Source: DATNPX01 sp036702975 (GTDB lineage Bacteria; Cyanobacteriota; Vampirovibrionia; Obscuribacterales; Obscuribacteraceae). Taken from it: 64,000 bases of DNA. The stretch lies in NCBI GenBank assembly GCA_036702975.1, contig DATNPX010000006.1, positions 186,001 through 250,000 of the forward strand. The letters run 5' to 3'. A model generated the notes under the pieces. The model worked only from the letters and a program-made list of their open reading frames with translations. It did not search any database and was not told the origin of the DNA. Of this stretch, positions 18,257 through 25,289 are shown piece by piece; position 1 is the first letter of the stretch, and each line of letters begins with the position of its first letter. The translations under genes and the position numbers were made by a program.

Positions 18257-18397
18257 TTTTTATAGTTTTCGTAGAGGAGGTTGTTGAATGGTATCAATCG
18301 ATAATTGATAACAAACTAAAAAATCAATTTGAGTGACTGGCACGATAAAAGTGTCATAGTATGCCACCGCATTTTCGTGATATTTCGTCACTTTACC
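18257..18397 (+). other. 141-nt gap inside the tRNA array
   Basis: No cloverleaf or convincing ORF is seen between tRNA-Cys and the next tRNA. The sequence is A/T-rich and includes a small dyad (GGCAC near 18339 and GTGTC near 18351). It may hold a second promoter or a processing site, or the remains of an eroded tRNA. Confidence 0.35.
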
Positions 18398-18471
18398 GCC
18401 CAATTAGTCCAATTGGTAGAGACGGTGCGCTTAAGACGCGCTGGTTGTGGGTTCGAATCCCCCATTGGGCA
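18398..18471 (+). tRNA. tRNA with leucine anticodon TAA but class I variable loop
   Basis: The acceptor GCCCAAT pairs perfectly with ATTGGGC and the discriminator is A. The anticodon stem GTGCG/CGCGC encloses CTTAAGA, giving TAA (codon UUA). The T-loop TTCGAAT is canonical; one T-stem pair is a T-C mismatch. Only five bases (TGGTT) lie between anticodon stem and T-stem, whereas bacterial leucine tRNAs carry a long class II arm. Confidence 0.85.
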
Positions 18472-18475
18472 TCAT

Positions 18476-18549
18476 GCTCGATTAGCAGAATCGGTACATG
18501 CACGTGTTTCAAAAACACGAGTCTCTCGGTTCGAATCCGAGATCGAGTA
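18476..18549 (+). tRNA. tRNA with leucine anticodon CAA but class I variable loop
   Basis: The acceptor GCTCGAT pairs with ATCGAGT (first pair G-T), with A73. The anticodon stem CGTGT/ACACG encloses TTCAAAA, giving CAA (codon UUG). The T-arm CTCGG/CCGAG with loop TTCGAAT is canonical. The variable loop is only AGTCT. The D-arm (GCA/TGC) closely resembles that of the next tRNA, suggesting duplication. One base separates it from the next gene. Confidence 0.85.
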
Positions 18550-18550
18550 T

Positions 18551-18627
18551 CCCCGACTAGGAGAATTGGTACATCCGCTTGTCTTAGAAACAAGAGTTTC
18601 TCGGTTCGAGTCCGGGGTTGGGGACCA
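18551..18627 (+). tRNA. tRNA with leucine anticodon TAG but class I variable loop
   Basis: The acceptor CCCCGAC pairs with GTTGGGG (one G-T pair and one A-T pair), with A73 and encoded CCA. The anticodon stem CTTGT/ACAAG encloses CTTAGAA, giving TAG (codon CUA). The variable loop is AGTTT, five bases only. The T-loop TTCGAGT is canonical. It is the third leucine-anticodon tRNA in a row with no long variable arm. Confidence 0.85.
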
Positions 18628-18628
18628 T

Positions 18629-18704
18629 GCTTGTCTGGCAGTGATAGTTCATGCGCTGGTCTGAAGTACCAGAGATCTCGGGGCAGTACCGAGGGCAAGC
18701 ACCA
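18629..18704 (+). tRNA. tRNA-Phe (anticodon GAA) with aberrant T-loop
   Basis: The acceptor GCTTGTC pairs with GGCAAGC (one T-G pair), with A73 and encoded CCA. The anticodon stem CTGGT/ACCAG encloses CTGAAGT, giving GAA. The T-stem CTCGG/CCGAG is perfect, but its loop is GGCAGTA, lacking the T54-T55-C56 consensus. A covariance search might score it low; the other arms are intact. Confidence 0.78.
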
Positions 18705-18705
18705 T

Positions 18706-18788
18706 GGGAATGTGGGTGAGTAGCAAAACCGGGACTCTGTAAAAGTCACGCCGCAATGGCTTCATTGGTGCAAGTCCAATCGTTCCCA
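18706..18788 (+). tRNA. tRNA-Tyr (anticodon GTA), class II, with G55 T-loop
   Basis: The acceptor GGGAATG pairs with CGTTCCC, with A73. The anticodon loop CTGTAAA gives GTA. A long variable arm (about 15 nt) is present, as normal for bacterial tyrosine tRNA. The T-stem ATTGG/CCAAT encloses TGCAAGT, so position 55 is G. CCA is not encoded. It starts one base after the Phe tRNA CCA. Confidence 0.85.
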
Positions 18789-18791
18789 ATT

Positions 18792-18880
18792 GGAGACGAA
18801 CCGAATATAGTTGAGGACCCCCGCTTGAAACGGGCTGGCGAGTAATCGTTTGCAGGTGCAAGTCCGTGCCGTCTCCGCCA
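18792..18880 (+). tRNA. tRNA-Ser (anticodon TGA), class II, with G55 T-loop
   Basis: The acceptor GGAGACG pairs perfectly with CGTCTCC. G73 followed by encoded CCA is correct for serine. The anticodon loop CTTGAAA gives TGA, and a long variable arm is present. The T-loop TGCAAGT has G55, and the 3' side of the T-stem appears to have a bulged base. It is the last tRNA of the array, 59 nt before the downstream ORF's ATG. Confidence 0.82.
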
Positions 18881-18939
18881 TTTTTATCTAGATCTGCTAT
18901 TCTCAGGTTGCCATTTTTGGCGTGCGGGGATTGGCCGAT

Positions 18940-20376
18940 ATGACTACGATTGTCTATAAGCAAGAAACAGCTATCAAACAGATATTTCGTGGTTTGTTTG
19001 AAGGCTTGTCTTCATTTTGCAATGCTCGCATCGCGCTCATTCTCTCCACGAAACAAGGACTACCTTTGTTCGTAATGGACCCAGACCGCCTGCTTTCCGG
19101 TCACAAGCGCGAGATAAAAAAACTGTATTTAAAACAGTCGTTTGATTCTCATGCTTCCAAGAAGAAGTTCCAATTTGGGCAGTACGACCTGTTTGGGGAC
19201 CTGCTGCATTTTGAACACCATAAGGAAAACGCTGTCTTTTATCAGAGTTGGTTTGTCAAACTTCCAAAGAATGTTGCCAACCGAGGTCCAGTAGCTAGTT
19301 GGATTCTCTTTGCGATTCAAGAGCTGAACAGAGACTTGCGCTCAGAAGAGAGACTTTCCAACAATCAGGGATCGCGTGCATTGCTTGCCACGCTGTCGCA
19401 GCAAGCCGTAGCTAACTATCTCGCCAATGAGTATGACGTAGAGATTTTGTCCGATTCTGCGCTGGAATTACCTCCTATTAATCCGATTCTAAATGCGATT
19501 CGAAAGCTCTCTGTGCTCAAAGAAGAGGGTGAAGAGATTTTCGGAACTATCTGTTTTTGCTCGAGGTCGGAGTGCGATCGTTTGATCAAGACGCCAACTT
19601 ATATGAGCTTAAATAGTTTGGGAAATGAGCCAAGACTAGAAGACACAAAACACGTGCGCAAGCTGTCGACGCTCACCAGCCGCGGGACATGCCTCTTGTC
19701 TGATGGTGAGTTCATTCGCGGATTAGGACCAGTGCTCGAAGGAGATGCTGTTATCACGGCGCGGTTTGATTCGGGTCGTGCATCGCTTTCAGTCGGTGCC
19801 AGACTCGTTTGCACGTTGGTCGATGGTCGTTTTTCCGGCTTGAAGCACGCAGCCGATCTTTCAGTTTTGGAAGACCTTCTTGAAGGTAGACAGTCGCTCT
19901 CCGAATTGCAGAGGCAAAATCTTCTTCGTGCCGCTCAGAAACTTGTTGATTCGGCACACAGAAAAAGACATGGTTGCACGATAGTCATAGATCTCAAAGC
20001 CCGGCCACAGAGTCTTGCCGGAGAACAAGTCGTGCCCAAATTCAACATTCTCGAAGATCTTGGCCTCGCGCAGAGAATGTCTAAGATTGACGGCGCCTTG
20101 CAGATCGACCGCGATGCGAACCTTGTTGCCTTCGCCGTGTTGCTTGATGGTAATCGTTCCGATTCTGAAGATAGATCTCGTGGTGCTCGCTTTAATTCGG
20201 CTCTTCGCTTCGTCGAGAAGGCAGATCAACGGGAGACTATCGTTGTGGTGGCATCTGAGGACGGACCGGTCAGCGTATTTGGCCCAGGACTGACGCCAGG
20301 CAAGCCAGAGCGTAAATGGACCGATACGGATGCTGAAATTGTCCAACTGCCTCAGTGGCTGGCTAAAAGCAAATAG
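18940..20376 (+). CDS. DACNV-type sensor protein with a degenerate diadenylate cyclase-like domain
   Basis: The product is 478 residues from the preferred ATG at 18940, which has CGGGGA about 9 nt upstream; a GTG at 18922 would add six. The C-terminal third (about residues 370-450) matches the DisA/DAC pattern, with DGALQIDRDANLVAFAVLL, RGARFNSALRFVEKAD and ETIVVVASEDGPVSVF. In true c-di-AMP cyclases the second element is G-T-R-H-R-A. Here His-Arg is replaced by Phe-Asn, so cyclase activity is unlikely. This fits the DACNV group, proposed as nucleotide sensors. The N-terminal 300 residues are unassigned. The gene lies just after the tRNA array in the same direction and could be transcribed from it. 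Confidence 0.72.
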   Translation: MTTIVYKQETAIKQIFRGLFEGLSSFCNARIALILSTKQGLPLFVMDPDRLLSGHKREIKKLYLKQSFDSHASKKKFQFGQYDLFGDLLHFEHHKENAVFYQSWFVKLPKNVANRGPVASWILFAIQELNRDLRSEERLSNNQGSRALLATLSQQAVANYLANEYDVEILSDSALELPPINPILNAIRKLSVLKEEGEEIFGTICFCSRSECDRLIKTPTYMSLNSLGNEPRLEDTKHVRKLSTLTSRGTCLLSDGEFIRGLGPVLEGDAVITARFDSGRASLSVGARLVCTLVDGRFSGLKHAADLSVLEDLLEGRQSLSELQRQNLLRAAQKLVDSAHRKRHGCTIVIDLKARPQSLAGEQVVPKFNILEDLGLAQRMSKIDGALQIDRDANLVAFAVLLDGNRSDSEDRSRGARFNSALRFVEKADQRETIVVVASEDGPVSVFGPGLTPGKPERKWTDTDAEIVQLPQWLAKSK

Positions 20377-20549
20377 CGAAATAATGCTGATTGTGCGCTG
20401 TGGCGCGATAAGGGAGATCGTTAACTGAATCCAAGGCTAGGCTTGAAGTCTAGGCATTTCGTAATGCAAATACATCGTAAAGCATCGGCACTTCTTGGCA
20501 AATGACTGATAAGCTCTATCTATGGCATTTCTCACAGTGGAGAGGCAAA

Positions 20550-21452
20550 GTGGCAAAAGGCTCACGTCAAGGCGGAAAGATGGTCACCAAGCAAGTCGGT
20601 GCGCCGAAAGGGCGCAAGGCTGAGTTTCCGGTAAACGACGCTGAGAGCAACGAAGCCGCTGATAAACAGGCGATGTTGCTGCACTACTCTCTTATTCTGG
20701 TCGCCATTTTGGCAGTGGCTGGGCTGTTTTACTGGGGAGGAGTTCAGATAAGCAGTGGACTTCATACGAAGCCAATAAATTGGGTGTCTGAAGTTTGGGG
20801 TGTAACAGCGATTGCCGGAATCTTTTTCGTCGCCCGAGGCTTGTTCTGGCTTAGTATTATTTCACCTGTTATGATCGCGGCGAAAGGGAAAGGTTGGAAG
20901 TCTCAAGAAGACCTATGCCGCAAAGCCCTCAAATTCTCTAAGCTGATACCCGGCGGTGGTTTGACCGTCGCGTTTATGCTTGTTCAAAGTTTGATCAGTC
21001 GCGGCAAATTTGATGAAGCGCTCGTTCTTGGAGAAGAGCAATACAAGATCTACGAAAAAGACGACAAGATGGCAGAGGGACTGGGACCTGTTTTGGGTGC
21101 GTTAGGACTCTGCCACCAGATTCGTGGCGACGCTAAGCAGTCAATCAACTGGAGCGAGAAAGCGATCGAAGCTTATGGCAAGGCTCTCGAGAAATATACT
21201 TCACCTAAGAAGTCGTGGTTGACAAAACTCAGTGAAGCTCAAGGTGGCGATATCGCGGGCAGTATCAAGTCTCAGATGACCGTGTCTTATTTCAACAACG
21301 CCAGCTCTTACTTCAATATGCAGAACTTCCGCATGGCCAAAGTAAACTTCCAGAAAGCGCTTGAGATAGCGAATCAATCTCCGGAGTTTCCGGAAAAAGG
21401 CGATATCATCAGAGCCTGCAAAGAGCAGTTAGCCAGGCTTAAGCATAACTGA
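20550..21452 (+). CDS. Membrane protein with cytoplasmic TPR-like domain
   Basis: From the GTG at 20550 (GGAGAGG four bases upstream) the product is 300 residues; an ATG at 20502 without a ribosome site would add 16. A basic Gly/Lys-rich N-terminus precedes two membrane helices (about LILVAILAVAGLFYW, and VTAIAGIFFVARGLFWL). The C-terminal half is alpha-helical, with TPR-like pairs such as RGKFDEALVLGEEQY and NMQNFRMAKVNFQKALEIA. TPRs mediate protein contacts; no enzymatic function is seen. It follows the DACNV-like gene by about 170 nt and is probably a separate unit. Confidence 0.75.
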   Translation: MAKGSRQGGKMVTKQVGAPKGRKAEFPVNDAESNEAADKQAMLLHYSLILVAILAVAGLFYWGGVQISSGLHTKPINWVSEVWGVTAIAGIFFVARGLFWLSIISPVMIAAKGKGWKSQEDLCRKALKFSKLIPGGGLTVAFMLVQSLISRGKFDEALVLGEEQYKIYEKDDKMAEGLGPVLGALGLCHQIRGDAKQSINWSEKAIEAYGKALEKYTSPKKSWLTKLSEAQGGDIAGSIKSQMTVSYFNNASSYFNMQNFRMAKVNFQKALEIANQSPEFPEKGDIIRACKEQLARLKHN

Positions 21453-21477
21453 CGGATTGAAGCCGCGGTTGGATAGT

Positions 21478-22011
21478 TTACAGTTGCTCGGCTGCGATAA
21501 GGATGAAGGCCACTCTAGCTGGTGCATTGGTGCGGTTGCTCCAGGCATGGTTGGTGCCTCTCTGAATTAGTACGTCGCCTGCTTTCATTAGCGTTTCGCC
21601 TTCATCCATCATCGCCCAAATCTCGCCATCCAGAACAATGGCGTAGTCGACGGAACTTGTTTTGTGAAATCCAGGATGTCGCGGATTGTTTCTATCCTTG
21701 GCATGCGGACTACCAATCTCCTCGAAGATCTTTGAGATGTCTTTGGCCGTGGATAAGACTGAGTCTGGCGGGAACTCAACGACTCGGAATACCGTTCCTT
21801 GTTTCGGAGGCTCGAGCTTAAACGGGCGCGCAGCAGCGTCTCTTTCGCCCCTATTCGATGCGGGGACATGTTTTGTCTCCCACAAGTCAGTTAGTGCCAA
21901 CCCCACTAGCGACTTTGGTGCGAAAACGTTCGGTGCATTCTCGTCTGAGAGAATAATTGACTTCCCATGTTCGTTGTGTCCTGTCACGATTCGGCGCACC
22001 GGCTTTGGCAT
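21478..22011 (-). CDS. Cupin-domain protein
   Basis: The 177-residue protein has a C-terminal cupin barrel: TSSVDYAIVLDGEIWAMM followed by LMKAGDVLIQRGTNHAWSN, with the second-motif His present. The N-terminal part carries ARPFKLEPPKQGTVFRVVEFPPD and a short HPGFH segment. Proteins of this two-part shape bind a metal and act on or sense small aromatic or sugar-type ligands. The substrate is unknown. The first cupin motif lacks the usual HxH pair (SSVDY instead), so catalytic activity is uncertain. It is downstream of the MFS transporter on the same strand by about 36 nt, so the two may form an operon. Confidence 0.8.
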   Translation of the reverse strand: MPKPVRRIVTGHNEHGKSIILSDENAPNVFAPKSLVGLALTDLWETKHVPASNRGERDAAARPFKLEPPKQGTVFRVVEFPPDSVLSTAKDISKIFEEIGSPHAKDRNNPRHPGFHKTSSVDYAIVLDGEIWAMMDEGETLMKAGDVLIQRGTNHAWSNRTNAPARVAFILIAAEQL

Positions 22012-22047
22012 TGAATTTTCCTCCTGATAGCTTTGTGCCGTATGATT

Positions 22048-23307
22048 TTAGTTGCTTGCGATCTGTGTGTCTTCTTCCAGCAGTTTGTCTATGTGCAGCT
22101 TTCTTAGTTTTGGTGCCTTCAGAGCGGTAAATAACACTACTATTATCGTCATGCAGCCACCAAACACCACTGATGGTACCAAACCCATGAGCTTGGCGGT
22201 CACTCCTGATTCGAATTCGCCAATCTCGTTCGATGATCCAATGAAAATGCTGTTTACAGCCGCGACGCGGCCTTTCATGTCGTTAGGAGTGAGAACCTGA
22301 AAGATGGTCGAGCGCACATAGACACTTATTCCATCTAACATTCCGCTAAGTGCTAGCAATAGCAGCGAAACGTAGAAGTTCTTAGACAGTCCGAATCCGA
22401 TCATACATAAGCCAAAACCGGCTATTGCCCAGAGGAGCACGACCCCTGCGTCTTTGTTTATAGGTCGATGTGTTAAAAACGCCGCTGTCAGAAATGCGCC
22501 GACAGATGGTGCCCCACGCAACAGTCCCAATGCAGGCGGACCCAAGTGAAATATCTCCGATGTGAAAATTGGCAACAATGCCACTGCGCCACCGAAAAGT
22601 ACGGCGAACAGATCAAGAGCCATTGCGCCGCAGATGATTTGACGCGAAAACACAAACTTAAGCCCTTCGATGATATTGTCGTAGACACTTATCTTTTTCG
22701 TTTTGTCGATGTTCGTCTTAACCTTGAGGGCAAGGAAGCAACAAAGACTTGCAAACATAAGAATCGATGCTGCGAGATAGGTTTTCGGAGCTTGCAACCA
22801 CACATATAACCCACCGCCGAGAAGGGGACCGGCAACAGCCGACGCTTGCCAAACGGTCGAATTCCATGCAGCAGCGTTTGGATAGTGTTCGCGTGGCACT
22901 ATATCTGATACTGTGCCAAATATTGCTGGTGCGTAAAAACCCCTTGCGAATCCAGCTAATGCGTTGATAACGAAAATTATCGGCACCAGAATATGAGCGT
23001 CACCGATACCAAGAGAGCAAAATCCTAAAACAAGCAATGTGACAAACAGGGTCGAGATGACGAGGCGGATGATGAGCGAGCGGTCCACAACGTCGGCCAC
23101 GTGACCAGCATATAGCGCCACTCCGATCGATGGCAGTGCTTCAGACAGTCCAATGAGACCCAGATATAGAGCACTTTTCGTAAGCGCGTAAATTTGCCAG
23201 CCTATAGCCATACCCTGAATCTGCAGGGCCAAAGTTACCAGTAATCGGCCCGCCAAAAGAAGGCGGAAGTCTCTGATCTTTATCGCGGCGTAGGGATCGT
23301 TCGTCAT
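22048..23307 (-). CDS. MFS transporter, EntS/MFS_3-like
   Basis: From ATG 23307 the product is 419 residues with about 12 hydrophobic helices. The opening (DFRLLLAGRLLVTLALQIQG) and the loop 2-3 motif GLIGLSEALPSIGVALYAGHVADVVDR match the MFS_3 group, which includes the enterobactin exporter EntS and many drug or siderophore exporters. A longer frame to 23388 adds 27 polar residues that do not look like part of the family, so the inner start is preferred. The substrate cannot be told from sequence. It probably shares a transcript with the downstream cupin gene. Confidence 0.88.
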   Translation of the reverse strand: MTNDPYAAIKIRDFRLLLAGRLLVTLALQIQGMAIGWQIYALTKSALYLGLIGLSEALPSIGVALYAGHVADVVDRSLIIRLVISTLFVTLLVLGFCSLGIGDAHILVPIIFVINALAGFARGFYAPAIFGTVSDIVPREHYPNAAAWNSTVWQASAVAGPLLGGGLYVWLQAPKTYLAASILMFASLCCFLALKVKTNIDKTKKISVYDNIIEGLKFVFSRQIICGAMALDLFAVLFGGAVALLPIFTSEIFHLGPPALGLLRGAPSVGAFLTAAFLTHRPINKDAGVVLLWAIAGFGLCMIGFGLSKNFYVSLLLLALSGMLDGISVYVRSTIFQVLTPNDMKGRVAAVNSIFIGSSNEIGEFESGVTAKLMGLVPSVVFGGCMTIIVVLFTALKAPKLRKLHIDKLLEEDTQIASN

Positions 23308-23604
23308 AGATTCCAGCAGTGTTTGCGAGAGCCGGTGACCGCTCGATTCGCAAATGCTTTGATGAAGGTTACCATATCGAACGAACATCTCACAACTTTC
23401 CCATTTTCTACACTTATTGTTTAGTCATTGATGGATTCGACGTCAACTGCCAGCTTATTAACGTGACACGCCGATACTACACGCTCCAAATCCTTTTTCC
23501 TCCGCCGCCGAAGTCTGTCGTGCTCGTTTTCCCCCGGCGAGCACGGCATTCTTTTTTTTCAGAGACGGGTATCGCCGCTTGGCGAATCTGATAAGGGCAG
23601 TGCG

Positions 23605-24594
23605 TCACTTTCGCATGAAAGCAAGTTGGCGCATCAGGTCTATATTCTGTTTGTCTGGACCTTTGTTTTCGAATCCAGGCACCTCTAATATCCAAGGCAT
23701 CGTGCGAAGAACTGGCTGATGAAGCATGCGTTGAAATGCCTCACGTCCGATATAACCCTCTCCGATATTTTCGTGCCGGTCTTTTCTTGCACCGAGCGGA
23801 TGTTTAGAGTCGTTGGCGTGTACTGCAAAGAGCCAGTTGAATCCAACTTCTCGTTCAAACTCCTCCATCGTTCGCTTCAATCCATCGTCGGACGCGATGT
23901 CGTACCCAGCGTTAAATAGATGGCATGTGTCCCAGCAAACTCCGAGCCGATCGTCAAAGCCAAGTCCGGACAATATGTCTCTGAACTCCGAGAATTCGTC
24001 GCCAATTGTTTGTCCCTGACCGGCACATACTTCTAGCAGCAAGCGACAGCGACCTTTGTAACCGTCGAGCACCGCTTCCAGTGCCTCGATCACACCGCCG
24101 ATCGCTTCCCTATAAGTGCGCGTGCCTGCCGAGCCTGGGTGAAATATTAGACCTTGCGCATTCGCTGAGTCTGCCAATCTCAGCGCATGATGTAAATGTC
24201 CTATGCTTCGTCGTCGATTTTCAAGCGAATAGGAGGCGAGGTTGACCAGATAGTTTCCGTGTACGAAAACAGGACCTGGCAGTCTCTGCTTGCTGTCGCT
24301 TTTAAATGACTCGAGTTCTTCCAATCTGGGCGATGGATGCTTCCACATTTGAGGTGAGCCCATGAAAATCTGCACCGTGTGTGCACCAATCTCTTCTGCC
24401 TTTGCCACGGCGCCTTTGATACCACCAATCGCATGAGCGCCAATCATTACTTCCGTATCGAATTGGTTGAGTTCGATCTCGGCGTCCGTTTTCTTTTTTA
24501 AAGAACGTGGCTCTACGATTTTCGATGCGTCGCTGCGTTTGCTCTGTTCGAGCTTTGATGAATTAGCTTTTCGGTTGCCGTTTTTCGTATTCAA
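23605..24594 (-). CDS. nfo: Endonuclease IV (deoxyribonuclease IV) with a basic N-terminal extension
   Basis: The 329-residue protein holds a complete AP-endonuclease 2 barrel from about residue 47: IGAHAIGGIKGAVAKAEEIG, QIFMGSPQMWKHP, FHPGSAG, LLLEVCAGQGQTIGDEFSE, GVCWDTCHLFNAGYD and FAVHANDSKHPLGARKDRHE. These supply the His/Glu/Asp ligands of the three-zinc site. It cleaves DNA at abasic sites in base excision repair. Ahead of the barrel is a 45-residue Lys/Ser/Arg-rich tail that standard Nfo (about 280 residues) lacks. It may aid DNA binding, or the true start may lie further in, though no better internal ATG is visible. It is divergent from the csbD-like gene. Confidence 0.93.
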   Translation of the reverse strand: MNTKNGNRKANSSKLEQSKRSDASKIVEPRSLKKKTDAEIELNQFDTEVMIGAHAIGGIKGAVAKAEEIGAHTVQIFMGSPQMWKHPSPRLEELESFKSDSKQRLPGPVFVHGNYLVNLASYSLENRRRSIGHLHHALRLADSANAQGLIFHPGSAGTRTYREAIGGVIEALEAVLDGYKGRCRLLLEVCAGQGQTIGDEFSEFRDILSGLGFDDRLGVCWDTCHLFNAGYDIASDDGLKRTMEEFEREVGFNWLFAVHANDSKHPLGARKDRHENIGEGYIGREAFQRMLHQPVLRTMPWILEVPGFENKGPDKQNIDLMRQLAFMRK

Positions 24595-24686
24595 GAGTCA
24601 TTTCCAAACGTCGATCATTACTTAGTAAGCTTAGCAAGTGTATGGGTCGCCGGAGTTGTGCTTCCACTGCTGACTGGAACAAAACT

Positions 24687-24718
24687 CAATCGTTCTGCTT
24701 CCCTGAGCAGGACGATTG
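24687..24718 (+). promoter_or_regulatory. 12-bp hairpin in the 5' region of the csbD-like gene
   Basis: CAATCGTTCTGC (24687-24698) pairs with GCAGGACGATTG (24707-24718), with one G-T pair and an 8-nt loop. The right arm ends 20 nt before the csbD ATG and directly precedes its GGGAGGA ribosome site. No T tract follows, so it is unlikely to be a terminator. A regulatory or stabilising role in the leader is inferred. Confidence 0.55.
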
Positions 24719-24738
24719 AAACTGGGAGGAACTAATTT

Positions 24739-24942
24739 ATGAATATGGATGTCCTGAAAGGCGATTGGAAAACTCTACAGGGCAAAATTAAGGAAAAGTG
24801 GGGAAAACTCACGGATGATGACTTGACTGTAATCGCAGGTAAACGCGACCAGCTGCAGGGTAAACTGCAAGAGCGATACGGCTATGCGAAAGAAGAAGCT
24901 CAAAGAGAGCTCGACGATTTTTGCAAGGCCTGCGATAGCTAG
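24739..24942 (+). CDS. CsbD family stress-response protein
   Basis: The 67-residue protein has the family's typical opening, DVLKGDWKTLQGKIKEKWGKLTDDD. It continues with GKRDQLQGKLQERYGYAKEEA, a pair of amphipathic helices. CsbD proteins are small, abundant, hydrophilic and induced in general stress (sigma-B regulon in Bacillus); the molecular role is unknown. A strong GGGAGGA ribosome site lies 9 nt before the ATG. A hairpin in the leader and an intrinsic terminator downstream (24977-25009) mark it as a single-gene unit. Confidence 0.93.
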   Translation: MNMDVLKGDWKTLQGKIKEKWGKLTDDDLTVIAGKRDQLQGKLQERYGYAKEEAQRELDDFCKACDS

Positions 24943-24976
24943 CAGCCTGCTCTGGCGTTAGTGTCAAAAGAAGATG

Positions 24977-25009
24977 GACGGAACGGAAGACTCTGTTCCG
25001 TCTTTTCTT
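24977..25009 (+). terminator. Intrinsic terminator of the csbD-like gene
   Basis: GACGGAAC (24977-24984) pairs perfectly with GTTCCGTC (24995-25002), with a 10-nt loop, followed by TTTTCTT. It lies 34 nt after the csbD stop codon in the right orientation. Confidence 0.85.
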
Positions 25010-25128
25010 GCGTTGGTGGGGGGGCGAGCTGTATGCCAGTCAAGAGCTCTGTCGTTCGCAGCGAGGCGCTCTCGGGTCGCTTTGGTACCCTGGTCGATAC
25101 TTGTGCGGTTAATGAAAACAATCTGATG

Positions 25129-25180
25129 AGCGGGTACACTTTAGTATCTGTAGGCAAGCATGTATGTCCCGTCTTTTTTC
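25129..25180 (+). promoter_or_regulatory. Terminator-like element in the leader of the molybdo-enzyme operon
   Basis: In the 280-nt leader before paoA, GGGTACA near 25132 can pair with TGTCCC (25165-25170) with one bulge, followed by GTCTTTTTTC. This is a possible attenuator 110 nt before the first gene. I looked for a molybdenum-cofactor riboswitch here but could not match the consensus by eye. No convincing protein is encoded in 24943-25289. Confidence 0.35.
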
Positions 25181-25200
25181 AAGACCGTTCAATTTGTGCA

Positions 25201-25240
25201 TGAATGCATATAAATGCACATAAATGCACATAAATGCAAA
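25201..25240. repeat. 10-bp tandem repeat, four copies
   Basis: Four adjacent 10-mers of the form TRAATGCAYA/TAAATGCAMA occupy 25201-25240; the central two are identical (TAAATGCACA). The period is about one helical turn. They lie 50 nt before the preferred paoA start, so a protein could bind them on one DNA face. The longer paoA frame would start inside this repeat, which argues against that start. Confidence 0.75.
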
Positions 25241-25289
25241 GGAACGTCACCAAATAGTTTCAGGATCAAATCACATTGGAGATTCGTTA

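Noticed and set aside
17817..18287. 156-codon plus-strand ORF covering four tRNA genes
   Set aside because: It reads through clear cloverleaf tRNA genes, so it is a chance frame.
24961..25203. 80-codon ORF between csbD and paoA
   Set aside because: It starts just ahead of the intrinsic terminator and has random composition with no ribosome site.
25010..25289. Molybdenum-cofactor riboswitch
   Set aside because: Context is right, but the conserved sequence blocks could not be identified by eye; only a terminator-like element is reported.
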